From the NCBI GenBank assembly GCA_963693305.1, contig OY855906.1:6578501-6642500 (forward strand): 64,000 nt of DNA, read 5' to 3'. Origin of the DNA: Meandrina meandrites (lineage: Eukaryota; Cnidaria; Anthozoa; Scleractinia; Meandrinidae). Below are positions 1-11,490 of the stretch, one piece after another; the stretch's first letter is position 1, and the number at the start of each line of letters is the position of its first letter. Under the pieces are notes generated by a model. It was not told the origin of the DNA and made no database searches. It was given only the letters and a program-made list of their open reading frames with translations. A program made the position numbers and the translations under genes.

Positions 1-1054
1 AAATTATTTTGAAATACATTTATCAATTTGCATGATCGTACCACACTGGAGGCTGATTGTGTGTCTACCTCATTAAACTCTTTGAGTATTGGCAGTTTAT
101 TTTTAGTTTCGGTGTTTCCTATATATGCGCGTATGTAGTTAAGTCCATTGCCTGCTGCTCAATAGACCATATTCACGATAGCCGCCAAGAAAGCTTTGAT
201 ATTATAATACAAATTAGTCACGTTGTCTACCGGGGGAGGGGGAGAGGTGCAAACGTTGAAATGATTCCGTTTCTCGGAAAATCGGCTTGTCTAAATAGTG
301 ACGTCTCTGCGCCAAGATCACATCTGAAAGCCAAGTTATGGAATGATGATTTCATTAGTGAGGTCAGACAAAAATAGTTGTTCAAAAGCTTGACTTTTTA
401 ACTACGCAAGCCGCGTGGAAATTGCGTAAAAACTAAGAATATTTCCAACACAATATTGAAACCAAAGCATTTCTGTCAAAAAAAGAACATAATAAGAAAG
501 CAGCTGAGATTTATCAATTTAAGCTTGCTTGCTCCCTCCGAAATCACGTGCGTAATTTGCACTATAACGTAGGTTGCGTTGCCATGATAGATAATTAAGA
601 CACTTTGCCCAATTTTGTTGACGCGAACTTGTTTGCGTGGGATAAAAATAACATTTACTAATCAAATTCGAGGCATGCAGTAATCAGCGTGATTTTGCAA
701 ATTCTCGCGGACTTTGAGTCGTCGATCTCTGATGAAAAAATATACTCTAATTAAGAAAGCCCGTATACCTTTTAACTTTTACGTACACCTGTAGAAGCGA
801 TACCTCGAATTAGAAAGTTACAGTTACCACGTTGGAAAAACGTCATCGCCAAGAATTGAAGCTTTCATCGTAGGCAATATATTTGGCACAGTGCTCTACT
901 ACTGTTCTATCACCACCACCACCCCCCCCCCCCCCCGCCCTCCCACCTCCAGTTAAGTTGTCCCTAAATGACACACCGTATGACCCTAAGTGGTGAAAAG
1001 GTGCTGTGAACCTTAGTTTACCCTTAACTCAGTGCTCTACTCTGTTGTTCGCAG
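1..1054. other. Upstream part of a gene A intron
   Basis: The first exon of gene A in the window enters at phase 1, so this stretch is intronic. It is AT-rich and carries a C tract at about 921-936. No signal-peptide exon was found here. Confidence 0.6.
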
Positions 1055-4000
1055 ATGGACCAATTAATGCAGAAAAGCTCACGAATCTATATAACTCAAA
1101 GACAACAGCTCACATGGCAAGTCTTTTTGAGAAACTTCCATTGAATGACCACGGTGAGAGCAGCGGGAGTGGCGCGGGATCCGGGGACAGTGGATCGGGA
1201 TCTGGCGGGAGTGGATCTGAATCCGGAGGTAGCGCCTCGGGAATGGGGCCCGATCCCTTGGAGACACTAGCTGAATCGGTGAGTAATACAGTCGTTGGAG
1301 AAAGTTTTTGTTGAAGATCCCATCAGAAATGTTACAAAACTAATAGATATGCTAAAAGCTAATTTAACACTTTGCTTTCCGGCCTCGCAGTATAAAAAGT
1401 AAAAATTATTCCAAGACAAACAGTTTCCTCTATTGTCGTTGTGTGCAAAAGATTGTTTCCAGTAGTATTTTTTGCAAGCAATTTTTTTTCAGGATTTTCC
1501 CCCTTTCAAAAAATTATGGTCCGTCCCTTATTGGAAAGGGGGAACTTATTTGATGGAGGGTGTTATTTTCAATCATTATGGTGCCATCTATTGTTGACTC
1601 TCTCACTTGAGCTGTCACTCATCTTTTTATCACAGTTACGTTATATCGGACCGGCTTTGAAAAGTTTGAAAGAGGCTAAAGACCACAGCAGTGAAGGTAA
1701 GATCATGTACGGCGTCAATTTATGGTGGAATAGGCAAGTGATGAACAAGGGTTACGCATTGTGTTCCAATACTTAAACGTGTTTCTTCCCATGGGCCTGG
1801 AATTTTCAGAAAACGCTGAAGAGTTCCTAGATGCGCTGAAAGAGAACAAAGATGACGACGAAGTGAAGGGATTGTTCGGGAGACATGTCATTACACAGCA
1901 CATGCATTGCGATGACATCAAAGAGCGATTCTCCAAATACGTTCATGAATCAGGTAAATAAGATTTCTTAGCGAAAAACCCAGTGACAGGCTGATTATTG
2001 GCAGAGTCTTGGCAAATTCGCAGTCTTATTGGCTAATCAGAAACCACCCGGGGGGAGTTCGATTCCATATGAAAGAGGGAGACTGTTTCGTCTGATATTA
2101 CACACTTGGCCCTCCAAGATTGTACATGTGATCAGTTTTGGCCAATAGCGACAAAAGAAAATCGATTTCGAATTAAAGCGATCGAGAGAAGCTTCGGGTG
2201 CGCACGATTTTTCGATTATTATCGCAAAAAACAAACCATTCAATAAATCAGTGTTATTCGATGTTCAATAATAAACAACAGTACTGCTTACTCTCAGTTT
2301 CTATTTACTTCAGTCAGCCGATAAAAATCTCGAGCTTAGAATCTAATTGTTAAATTGAATATAATATAACCTCTTCCTGTTGCAAAGTGTCAAAATCCAA
2401 ATATGAACATTAAAGTCATGTTGGACGAGATATCACGTTTTTCGGACTGTCTTTTAGAGATGTAGCAAGGGCCGTACCTGGTAACAAGCGAACCGAGGCA
2501 CTTGCTTTGGTAAAAATCTTGAATTTATTATTATTATTTATGTTCCTTTAAGAGGCTATGCATTACTAGCAAGTAAATAAATATGAAAGAAGTATTTTTT
2601 TATATATATTGCCTAAAAGTGGCATTTCCAGGCTTCTCGAGTCGAAATTTGATCCCCTAGCGGCTCGCGCCTCGGTTATCAGAAAGATTTGGCTACTGGT
2701 CTACTAGCTGCTCGGTGTGGGTCAGTGGATTGAAATCCGATTTCATTTTTTCTTTTTGTAACTACATCCTTTTTTTCACAGTTATTTATGGATTGTTGGG
2801 GCATGACGCTTTGGACTTGCAAGAGGATATGGCCGAGGTGTTTGAAGCCGCCGAAATGTCCCCTGAAGTTGGTAAGAAACGTATTAACCTGAACTAATCC
2901 TGTTCATGAAAAAGCTCGGCAAATAAACGTGGAAGATAAAATATTCAACTGACATGTTGCTAGCCTGGGACAAAGAAAAAAATTCCGACGGGAATCGAAC
3001 CCATGACCTCCCGCAGGCGCTCTATCCCCTGAGTCACGAGAACTTATGGTGAGGTCATGGGTTCGATTCCCGTCAGTCCCACGCTCGCGACATGTTGAAT
3101 ATTTCATCTTTCACGAAAAACCCTTCCATTTTCTTAAGGTACTATTAATCTTTTGACAATGTTTGGTGCAACTTGCGTGCAATTTTGTCACAAAGAACGT
3201 TACAGGGGGCATAGACGTCTAACTGATACATAAGAAATTTGTATACGGGAATTATTGTAAGCACTGTAATGTACCGTAACACCCGCAGATAAGCCGCACC
3301 TTTTTTTTTTTTTTCAAAAATCATCGCTCAAAATTGGGGGTGCGGTTTCATTACTTTAATTATTTTACTGTCAGTATTTTTCTCTCTCCTTTAATTTTAG
3401 CTTATTGATTTTACTGTTAAATTACATTTGATGTCATAATCATTGTTTGGCAAGCCTTGTAAGTAGCGTCTTGTTTTGTATTTTTTTGTTCGGATTGCAG
3501 TTCCGCAGTTCAAACATAAATTAATCGTATTCTTTTTGTCATTAAAAAAGTAATTGCCCTTAAAGGTAAAACGTGATCCTAACTCTTGCGACGCATGCTG
3601 CAAAAATGTTCGATAGTGGGTTTGCACGATTTACGAAAAAAAATAGCTTGTTAGCGTAAGAGCACCTTTACATTATTTTACTTGACTAAATATGGCATGA
3701 TTTCTTTCATTTCGTCTTGTTAGACATTTTTGAAGCGTTTTCTTACTTGGTTTACCTTCGTGGCCTACACGACCATCCAGGAATAAAGGCGATTTTGATG
3801 ATTGGAGGAATGGTCGCTGATGCCGCCTGTGATGAAAAATTGGATGGTTCGTACAAAAGCTCAAACATGTTCTTAATTCTCCAATTATGTTTCCGAAAAA
3901 TGGGTTAATAAAGAATGTTATTATGTAGAAGGTTCCGGCAAATTATTCACGAATAGGCAAGAGACTTTGCTAGCCAAGGAAGAGACGTCGGGACAACGGG

Positions 4001-7000
4001 ACAACGGTTATTGCGCTGGACTCCGTATCGAGCGGTCTGGGTTCGAGTCTCAGCTGAGGACATTTGGGTGTGCTCTTGGGAGAAGAAACCTGGCTCTCAA
4101 AGCTCCTTGTCCCGTATGGAAATTAAATGTTGGGATTAACCTGGACTAGCATCTCATCCAGGAGGTGGAGGGGCGGTGGTAAAAACCCTAATCGCTTCAT
4201 GCAGTTAACCGCCCACCGTATGGGCAACAAGGCTTAGTTAGATCATATAAAATGCACACAAACTTCACATTCTAGCTACAGGCTTCAGTTAAAACAAACA
4301 ATTCAAATAGGCGGTTTTTTATCTCGAGGAGGATACCTTCCCATTATTAATAGCCATTCAATCATTTTCCTCTATTCTATCGCTTGTAAAAGCCAAAAGC
4401 TTTCACTTACATTTTTAAAATATTAATGTTGTTCAATAGCACTTGTTTATCTGCCAGAAAAGTGGAATATAACATCAGCGCCTCGCATATTTGTCTTTAA
4501 TTTCTGTTTAGGTCTGTTCAAGATGATTGGAGAAAAAGTAGAGGAGTATGATCCACATGGCGAATTTGATCTCGCGAGCAGAATTAATCTGGACCTTTAC
4601 GCAGAGAACGACACAGTTTGCAAACGTGGTAAGTTTTAACCCAAGTATATTATTTACGTACATATGAATGACATTTATTTATAAAAATTAAGAGTTTGTA
4701 TTGAATTCCGAACTGAAACGCCTTGCTAAAAGTAAAGTAAACAAAAGTAGAATCACTTAATATATATGACTAACCAATATCTGATGTTGCTATTCGGATC
4801 AACTTTAAGAAGTCTTTTAATTCTGGGTCAACTCTGACAACCATCGGACGATTTCGGGTCAACTCCGGAAAACTTTGAAAGTCATCGGGTCAACTGTTGA
4901 AATCTTCCTAAGACCTCGTGCCGACTCCGAAAATTTTTTGAAGACTTTATTAATTTGTATCTACTTCGGAAGAAGAGTAAAATCAAATTACTGCTCTCGT
5001 CCAATCAGAATCCAGTTATTTTGTTGCGTGCACTATAGCACAATTACTGAGCGAGTTGAACCGAAACCTTTTACACTAGATTGTATTTGCACGTGTTCAT
5101 GCAATTCGTTCAAGGTTAGATTGTTACGTTTACTTAGTATTCCAATATGCAATCATATCTATATGTTAGTATTACTTAATTTAGTAATACATTATCTTTA
5201 CATCAAAAGTTTACGAACTTCTGGCTACGTTCATTACGCGCGTTGCCTCAACAGTACATTCTTATTTACAATAAGCTACAGTACATGCCTATACATAAGG
5301 AAACATACACGCAGTACTTATTACCTTTACCCTACCTACTTGTTCCGTCCTTTCTTGCCTCAAATTTGATCGCATTTGATTTATGTTGGCTTGCCAGGTT
5401 TAGCTAAGCGCCTTGAACCGCCTGGTGGTATCAAAGACAGAATACTTGATCTACTGTTTGCGGGTCACAGTGCAATTAACTGCCACGAAGGTTTGTATCT
5501 CAATCTATAATAGTAACAATATTACTTTGATTTATATTGATAACTACTAAGCGCCTGCTAAGCTAGATATGATGGAGCATAGTTTATTTTCTTGCTAAAG
5601 CAACGCCATGGCGAGACGTTTGCAAGATGCATGTTCAACTGATCAGCATCGTCGCGATCGAAAAGTTAAAACTAAATTATATTGCAAAAAATTGTGGACC
5701 GTACACAGGGTAAAACATAATAGGGAGCTTCAAATCAGAGTATGAGTATGCCTTTTCAAACCTAGTGCTTATGCATTGGATTTGCATGACTACACACATT
5801 TCACTTCATTTTCGTGTCGATCGTTTCCTATTCAATTGGTCAGCAACAGGGAGAAGTGAGGGCTCTAGGAACGTAACTTAGTGGATTGAAATTCGAAAGT
5901 TGTTCTCGTACTCCAATCTGAAGATCCCTAATAAACATTTGAAACGTTCTCTGGCTAAAAGAAATACAAGCTACGGTTTCGCCGTGTGAGCTACAGTCTT
6001 GACCCGTACGCGTCGAGGACTATTGCAGTCGAAAGCTGACAATCAGTTTGAAAAGTTTTTTTTTTAGCCAGAGAACGTTTCACATTTTAATTAAACTATA
6101 TTGGCCCTACTTTTCCCTGTAACTTTTCTCACAATATTTTGCTTTCAAAAAATAAGCAAACAAAACGTGAAACAAATACATTAACAACAATCCAAACAAA
6201 CGACCAATACCTAGCTAGTAAACCGAAATGATCACAGGACATTTCTCCTAAATAAACTCAAACTACGGTTGAACCAGCTTGAAACGGTTTACACATCGAT
6301 CCTGTTCGTGGGCATAAATTTCTCGTGCCTCGTCAAGCACCGGCTTTGTTAGAAACGTCAAATATGGGGGCCGAAGAATTACACGTACAATGGTCTGTGA
6401 AGTGTCTTTTATTTGTTAAATATAATTAAAAAGGGAGATACCAAAGCTTTGTGGACATGCGGAGTTTTGACCTCTGTTTTTGACTTTGAAACGGTCGTTC
6501 AAAATTTACCTGTTCTTGGGAAAGGTTGTCCTTGCTATGCAGCTGCGAATGGAAAATCGTATGCGACAATGACAAAAGGTATCGAGCATTCCCATTCGGT
6601 CGCACTGAGACTCTATGAACTTGATTAAGCATTAAAAACTTGTGCCTGTCGGCCTGACGCTTCTGTACTAAGGACAACTATTCTCGAAACAGCCGTTTAC
6701 AAACGAAGCGCGGACAGTGGGGGAGGAGGGGGGGGGGGGGGTACGAGACCGCAATCCCTTACCCTTATACTCTATCAATGGCCTTGTAACGCAGATTAAA
6801 AAAATTTGAATTTGAATTTTCTTCCAGTGGAGTTCTTAAGATCTTTTGTGGACGCGATCATCGAGGTAAGTACTTCTTTTTGGTCCATAACTATATTTTT
6901 AACAATTAGCAAATGGTTTTCATTAGACTCCGTTTTTCAGTTTTCTTCGCACGGTTTATCGCGAAAAGCTAGGCGGAATGTTGTGTGCACAGAATAGAGC

Positions 7001-8960
7001 GAAGCCTGGTTTAGAGTCAATGATTCCCATTCGTGAGTTGTAGACAGTCGAGCTCAGTCGCGCCCTATTGAAAATCCAAGAATCTGATTTGTTCTCTTCC
7101 TTAACAATTGGACTACGAACCGATGTTTTCTATGAGCGAGTTGAATATCGCTCATATTGAAAACGAGGACGAGTAGTCTTACTGTTCTTTTTTTATTAGT
7201 AAGGCCGTCCCCGTTTTTTCTCCGTTTACCGTCGAATGCGTTTCCTGATTTTGGGCGGGTCAGTCGGATCAAAATATATGCATATTTCTTTCTAGAAATG
7301 TTTCGCCAGTCTAAAAATGTATAAGCTTGACTGTTTTTGCAGTTAATGGTGGCTTTCAAAGCCACCATTAACTGTAAAAACAGTGGTATCAGAACTATAG
7401 AGGTTGAGGCTCAGAGTCTGGCCCTTGTAAGGGTAGCTGTGCCAAGTTCCTCGGTAAGATATTTCATGAAATGTCATTTCTTTTCAGGGTATCAAGCTTG
7501 ACGAAAAATATGAACTCCTGCATGCAATCGCAAAAGGACACGAACAGAGTATGTGCAAGTTAAATTTATGTAACGTAGTACTACTCTACTTGGCTTGAAG
7601 TGAAATTTTAACCTTAAGCGTTTAAATTTAATTGTGGTTTATTGGAAATTCGCAAAATCCGATTGGTTCTACCACTGTTTTCTATTTAAACGCTGTTAGA
7701 ACACAATCCCGCGCGTGTTGCTCTTTAAAAAGACAATTATTCTCGATTTTTGAACAGTGTATAAAATTGTAATTTTGGACTGCAGCCCCTTAGACTTTCC
7801 ACTAAAACAATAGGCTGTTTCCGAGTTACCTTTTGCCTGTGTGTCAAAACGATTCTACGTGCGAAACCATTCACCTGCACGTCCATTTTCATGCAAATCA
7901 AACTCATTTTCATTTGAATGGTTTCGCACGAGGACTCGTTTTGAAAATGAGGCAAAGGGCAACTCGGAAATGGCCTATTAGACCACTCGCCCTGGTTTTC
8001 AATGAGCAATAGTCAACTCATACAAAACTGGGGCTTGTAGTGTAATTGTTAAATATAAACAAAGTACTGTAGAATTGGTTAAAGATGAGATCTCTGGACA
8101 TGTAGGTATATAATAGTGAAAGTAGACTGGTTATCCTATAGTTCACGAAAGTTCACGCCAAGTATCCTTGTTGTGAATTTCTTCCCCCCGCCCCTCCCCC
8201 TTGCCTCCCCTCGCCTCCCCTCCCCTACTATTTCCAGTCCTTTATCCCAAAAAATATCTTGCATACATTTTTTCTTCGCGTAGCGCTGATTAAGCAAGTT
8301 ACAGACCTCATGGAGAATGGTCGAGAGGATCTGGCCCACAATATTATTGGCGGGTATCTACTGCGAAACTTGAGGGGAGCCTTAACAGTCGGTCTTGCTG
8401 TTGAGAAACGATTAGAGCCCAAGCCCACAGGTTCAAAGCCTACTGGCTCCAGGCCGACAGGTTCCAAGCCCAGTGGTTCCAAACCCACTGGTTCCAAACC
8501 CACTGGTTCCAAGCCCACTGGTTCCAAGCCCACTGGTTCCAAACCCACTGGTTCCAAGCCCACTGGTTCCAAACCCACGGGATCCAAGCCCACTGGTTCC
8601 AAACCCACTGGTTCCAAACCCACTGGTTCCAAGCCCACTGGTTCCAAACCCACTGGTTCCAAGTCCACTGGTTCCAAACCCACTGGTTCCAAACCCACTG
8701 GTTTCAAGCCCACTGGTTCCAAACCCACTGGTTCCAAACCCACTGGTTCCAAACCGACTGGTTCCAAGCCAACTGGTTCCAAACCCACTGGTTCCAAACC
8801 CACTGGTTCCAAACCCACTGGTTCCAAACCCACTGGTTCCAAGCCAACTGGTTCCAAGCCCACTGGTTCCAAGCCCACTGGTTCCAAACGTACTGGTTCC
8901 AAGCAAGGTCCAAGAGGTCCAAAGCCAAGAGGTCTAAAGCCTAAAAGTCCAAAATTCTGA
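1055..8960 (+). CDS. Gene A: secreted-type four-cysteine protein with basic GSKPT repeat tail (5' exon missing)
   Basis: Ten exons are readable: 1055-1278, 1636-1696, 1810-1953, 2782-2871, 3724-3846, 4512-4628, 5398-5490, 6828-6865, 7488-7548, 8284-8960 (TGA). All have AG/GT borders and agreeing phases. The first enters at phase 1, as in gene B, so a signal-peptide exon is expected upstream of the window; I see no candidate in 1-1054. The core is predicted to be mostly helical. Single cysteines lie in exons 1810, 3724, 4512 and 5398, all conserved in B. Exon 1055 carries a Gly-Ser-rich stretch with several Ser-Gly dipeptides. The last exon holds a conserved segment ending GALTVGLAVEKRLEPKP, then about 32 copies of Gly-Ser-Lys-Pro-Thr and a basic end. 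The tail is highly cationic and rich in Ser/Thr. I do not recognise the family; an extracellular matrix, mucus or skeletal-matrix role is a guess from the architecture. Confidence 0.85.
2928..3115. repeat. Palindromic tRNA-derived repeat
   Basis: Two inverted arms of about 80 bp. Each contains a T-arm/B-box-like segment (GGTTCGATTCCCGTC on one strand, its complement on the other), and the outer ends also match in inverted orientation (AAATATTCAAC and GTTGAATATTT). There is no complete cloverleaf. It lies in a gene A intron and looks like two head-to-head SINE fragments or a foldback element. Confidence 0.65.
3990..4212 (+). mobile_element. tRNA-derived SINE
   Basis: The 5' part (about 3998-4057) is tRNA-like, with an A-box-like GCGCTGGACT and a B box GGTTCGAGTC. 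It is followed by a body ending in GACTAGCATCTCATCCAGG and CGCTTCATGC. The same 3' body recurs at 32656-32735 and, more decayed, at 28076-28143. The shared 3' body with a tRNA head is the standard SINE layout. It is inserted in a gene A intron. Confidence 0.7.
5941..6081. repeat. Short terminal-inverted-repeat element (MITE-like)
   Basis: Inverted ends of about 20 bp (GAAACGTTCTCTGGCTAAAA at the left, its complement at 6061-6080) enclose about 100 bp with no coding capacity. Gene A intron. Confidence 0.65.
7331..7383. repeat. Near-perfect 26-bp hairpin
   Basis: Arms 7331-7356 and 7358-7383 are inverted copies with a single mismatch and a one-base loop. It is located in the intron before gene A exon 7488-7548. 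Confidence 0.8.
7808..7980. repeat. Foldback element, copy 1
   Basis: Inverted arms begin AATAGGC and end GCCTATT, with internal matching ATGGTTTCGCACG segments on both strands. The same element occurs at 27771-27965. Non-coding, in a gene A intron. Confidence 0.7.
8418..8905 (+). repeat. 15-bp coding minisatellite of gene A
   Basis: About 32 tandem copies of a 15-bp unit (GGTTCCAAGCCCACT and near variants) within the last exon of gene A, encoding Gly-Ser-Lys-Pro-Thr. Variation is mostly synonymous (AAG/AAA, CCC/CCA), with rare changes such as Lys-Ser, Phe or Arg. Because the unit is a multiple of three, several other frames stay open by chance. Confidence 0.95.
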
Positions 8961-11490
8961 AGTTTCCAAGCGGCATCGGCTTGAAAGGATGAAAGGGTAA
9001 TGTAAAATGCAAATTGAAACAGTGTGAAATTGTTATTTAATAACAGTTTATTACTTGACCCACTGGTTCCAAGCCTCGTCGTTCTAAACCTTAGCAGAGA
9101 ATACGATAAATAGTGTCAATATGTCTGTGATGTTTCCGTTTGTTCATATTGGTGGCATCTCTTTCTTGCGAGCTTTTAAAAACGCTTATCTGGTAGGAAT
9201 AAGAGGGGTAAACGAAATGCTAATATTCAACATAAGATAACATACGTCCTAAAGGTAGGCTCAACTTCTCACCCCCATAGCCAGGGGCTCCCTCGAGCGG
9301 GTGGACCGGTGAGTGTGGAATTCTACAGAGTTGGACTGTACCCAGCATCTCCACCCCATGAGGGGGTTAGGGAGCATTTTGCTCGAATTAAGTTTCCTTT
9401 TTTTGTTTTATAAGCATGTTAAAAGGCACGTTATCGTGTATGAAATTATCCGCCTTTAATGTCGATATTCATTTCGTTATTTTTCCTTGTAGGTCCGGCT
9501 GAGAAGGCCGTATTATCCGTATTAACTTTTTTATACAAGACACCAGTAGGAGCACTTAGTTTACTGTAACATATACTTTCTTGAATACACATTAAATAAA
9601 TTAAACTTTGGGATATTTTCGTAACGTTGTTTTCTTTGTGCAAGCTTTAACAACTCACATTTATAATGTTTACAATCCCGGGATTTTCAGGCCTTCTTGT
9701 GACCTCTAGATCTTTCTGTGGTCCCTTTCACTTCCCCTTTAATGATCTGCTCTCTTCTGATGTCCTAATCCGCCTGGTGGTTCTAAGCGTTCTGGTTGTC
9801 CCTTACCTGTAGAGGCTCATTCAGTTTTGGCGACCTCAGCCCCTCTAATGGCCCTTTTACTATCACTTGGTTGTTCCCTTTCTCTCTGGCGAGCCCAATG
9901 CGTTTGGTATTATTTCGTCTTCTGTTGATTCAAAGCAATCTGGTGTTCCCTTCATTACTGTAATTCCTTTTCTTATTTGTCCGTCGCTTCCTTTCAGCCT
10001 TCTGCTGTCCTTTTCAGAGTCGACCAGCACCTCATTGAACATGTCACATGATTGGCCATAAGAACAATAGGACAATGGGCACAAACAATGCCCCTATCCC
10101 TGAAGACAATGAGCAACATTGTTTTAGAATGCCTCTGACATTAGAGGTTCACAAGAGGTACTGCTCTACTCCCTTTTCATGTCTGATGATCCAAAGCCTT
10201 CTGGTGGTGGGTATTCTTGTAACATCAACTAAAAACAGTGCCGGCTAGTACCTATAGATCAACGTATTAGCGCTGGAAACTGTTATAGATGGAACTACAC
10301 TCAAGGAGAGAGAGGGAGTGGGGGTGGGGAGCTTATATTCAAGGAGGGGGAGGGGGAGAGGGGAGCTAACAACCCATGCTTTGTGGTATGCTATTTGATA
10401 GCAATAACTGGATGAGGTTTTTGTGACTTACCGAGAACTTGATTATTCCGGATATCACAAAAGCTGAGTTTTCCCTCTTCGAACCATTTTCTTTCCCCCC
10501 GTTACATTAAGCGAAATAAAATAGCATCCAAAGTTTTGAAATTTTTTCACACCTGATAACTTTCCTGAAAAAAATCAAAGCAACGCAAGAAGGTACTACT
10601 ATTACCATGGCAACGTAAAACAACTGTGAAAACCAAAATGCCATAATATGTGCTTTATAAATAACTTAGCACCTGCAGCTACACGTAAAATAAATGTATC
10701 TTGCCTTCGGCAAAGTCGCTTTAACTACAGTGACTTGCTGCTATATTTGTCCTTTTCATTTTTATTCAATGTTTGCCCGCAAAACCCACGTTTTTTCCGC
10801 TTTGCAATGAATTTGCATCCAACTGAGCTAAATTAATTCTATTCAATTATGTAACAGTGCCTTAAAATTAAAAGTGGGAGGGGGTATGTACTAAATGTTG
10901 CTCTTTTAAACAGCTCATAAATAAGGAACACTACTATAAAGCTAAGGGGCTTTGAATCTTTCTTAAATCTTCATCAGTATATCAGAAATGATATTTACCG
11001 TGAAATTCACGAGAAATCATTCGTTTGGCAAAAAAAAAAACATGCGTGATCACATGAATTGATATTGAAGTGATATTCAACGTGACAAATTGGAATTTTT
11101 TCCGCTTTGCAAAAAGAAAAGAATAATTTTTACGCACGAGACAATTCTGATAAAAAACAATCGTCAGAGGTTACGTAACGAACGTTTTTAGTCTAAACAT
11201 CGGAATATAAATTCTCCTCCTGATTTGTCACAGGGTCCCTTTGAAGATCGACTTGAGAATTTGCTGGTCTATCAAGACAATAACCGTGTGATTGATAACG
11301 GTCTTCTCATCACTTGTCTATTTAGCATTATATTGATATTTTGGGGAGAAATAAAATATTAATCTTTCTCTGAAATTAAATTAAAGCCAGAAGAATCGCA
11401 CACAAAAGCCTGCAGCTAAGGGTTGTTCAGCTCAGAACCAACAAGGACGCGCGCTCAACAACTGCATCTCGTTTTGGACAGCGAAAGAAA
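8961..11490. other. Spacer between genes A and B
   Basis: Contains the gene A 3' flank (AATAAA-like AATAAATTAA near 9594), scattered relics of the gene A tail repeat (9062-9094 and near 9776, 9930 and 10190), G-rich runs at about 10310-10360, and the gene B upstream region. An AT-rich AATAAAATATTA lies at about 11350, some 140 bp before the gene B ATG. No further gene seen. Confidence 0.5.

Noticed and set aside
2985..3085. Functional tRNA gene
   Set aside because: Only T-arm/B-box-like segments are present, in inverted pairs; no complete cloverleaf can be drawn.
4875..5369. 164-residue open frame
   Set aside because: Lies in a gene A intron, with no recognisable motif and no counterpart in gene B.
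7331..7383. microRNA precursor
   Set aside because: The stem has a one-base loop, so it lacks a normal terminal loop for processing.
8418..8905. CRISPR-like array
   Set aside because: Contiguous 15-bp coding tandem repeats with no spacers, in a eukaryotic exon.
8228..8937. Long open frames on both strands over the gene A minisatellite (up to 224 residues)
   Set aside because: A 15-bp repeat keeps several frames open by chance. Only the + frame continuous with the spliced exons of gene A and matching gene B is real.
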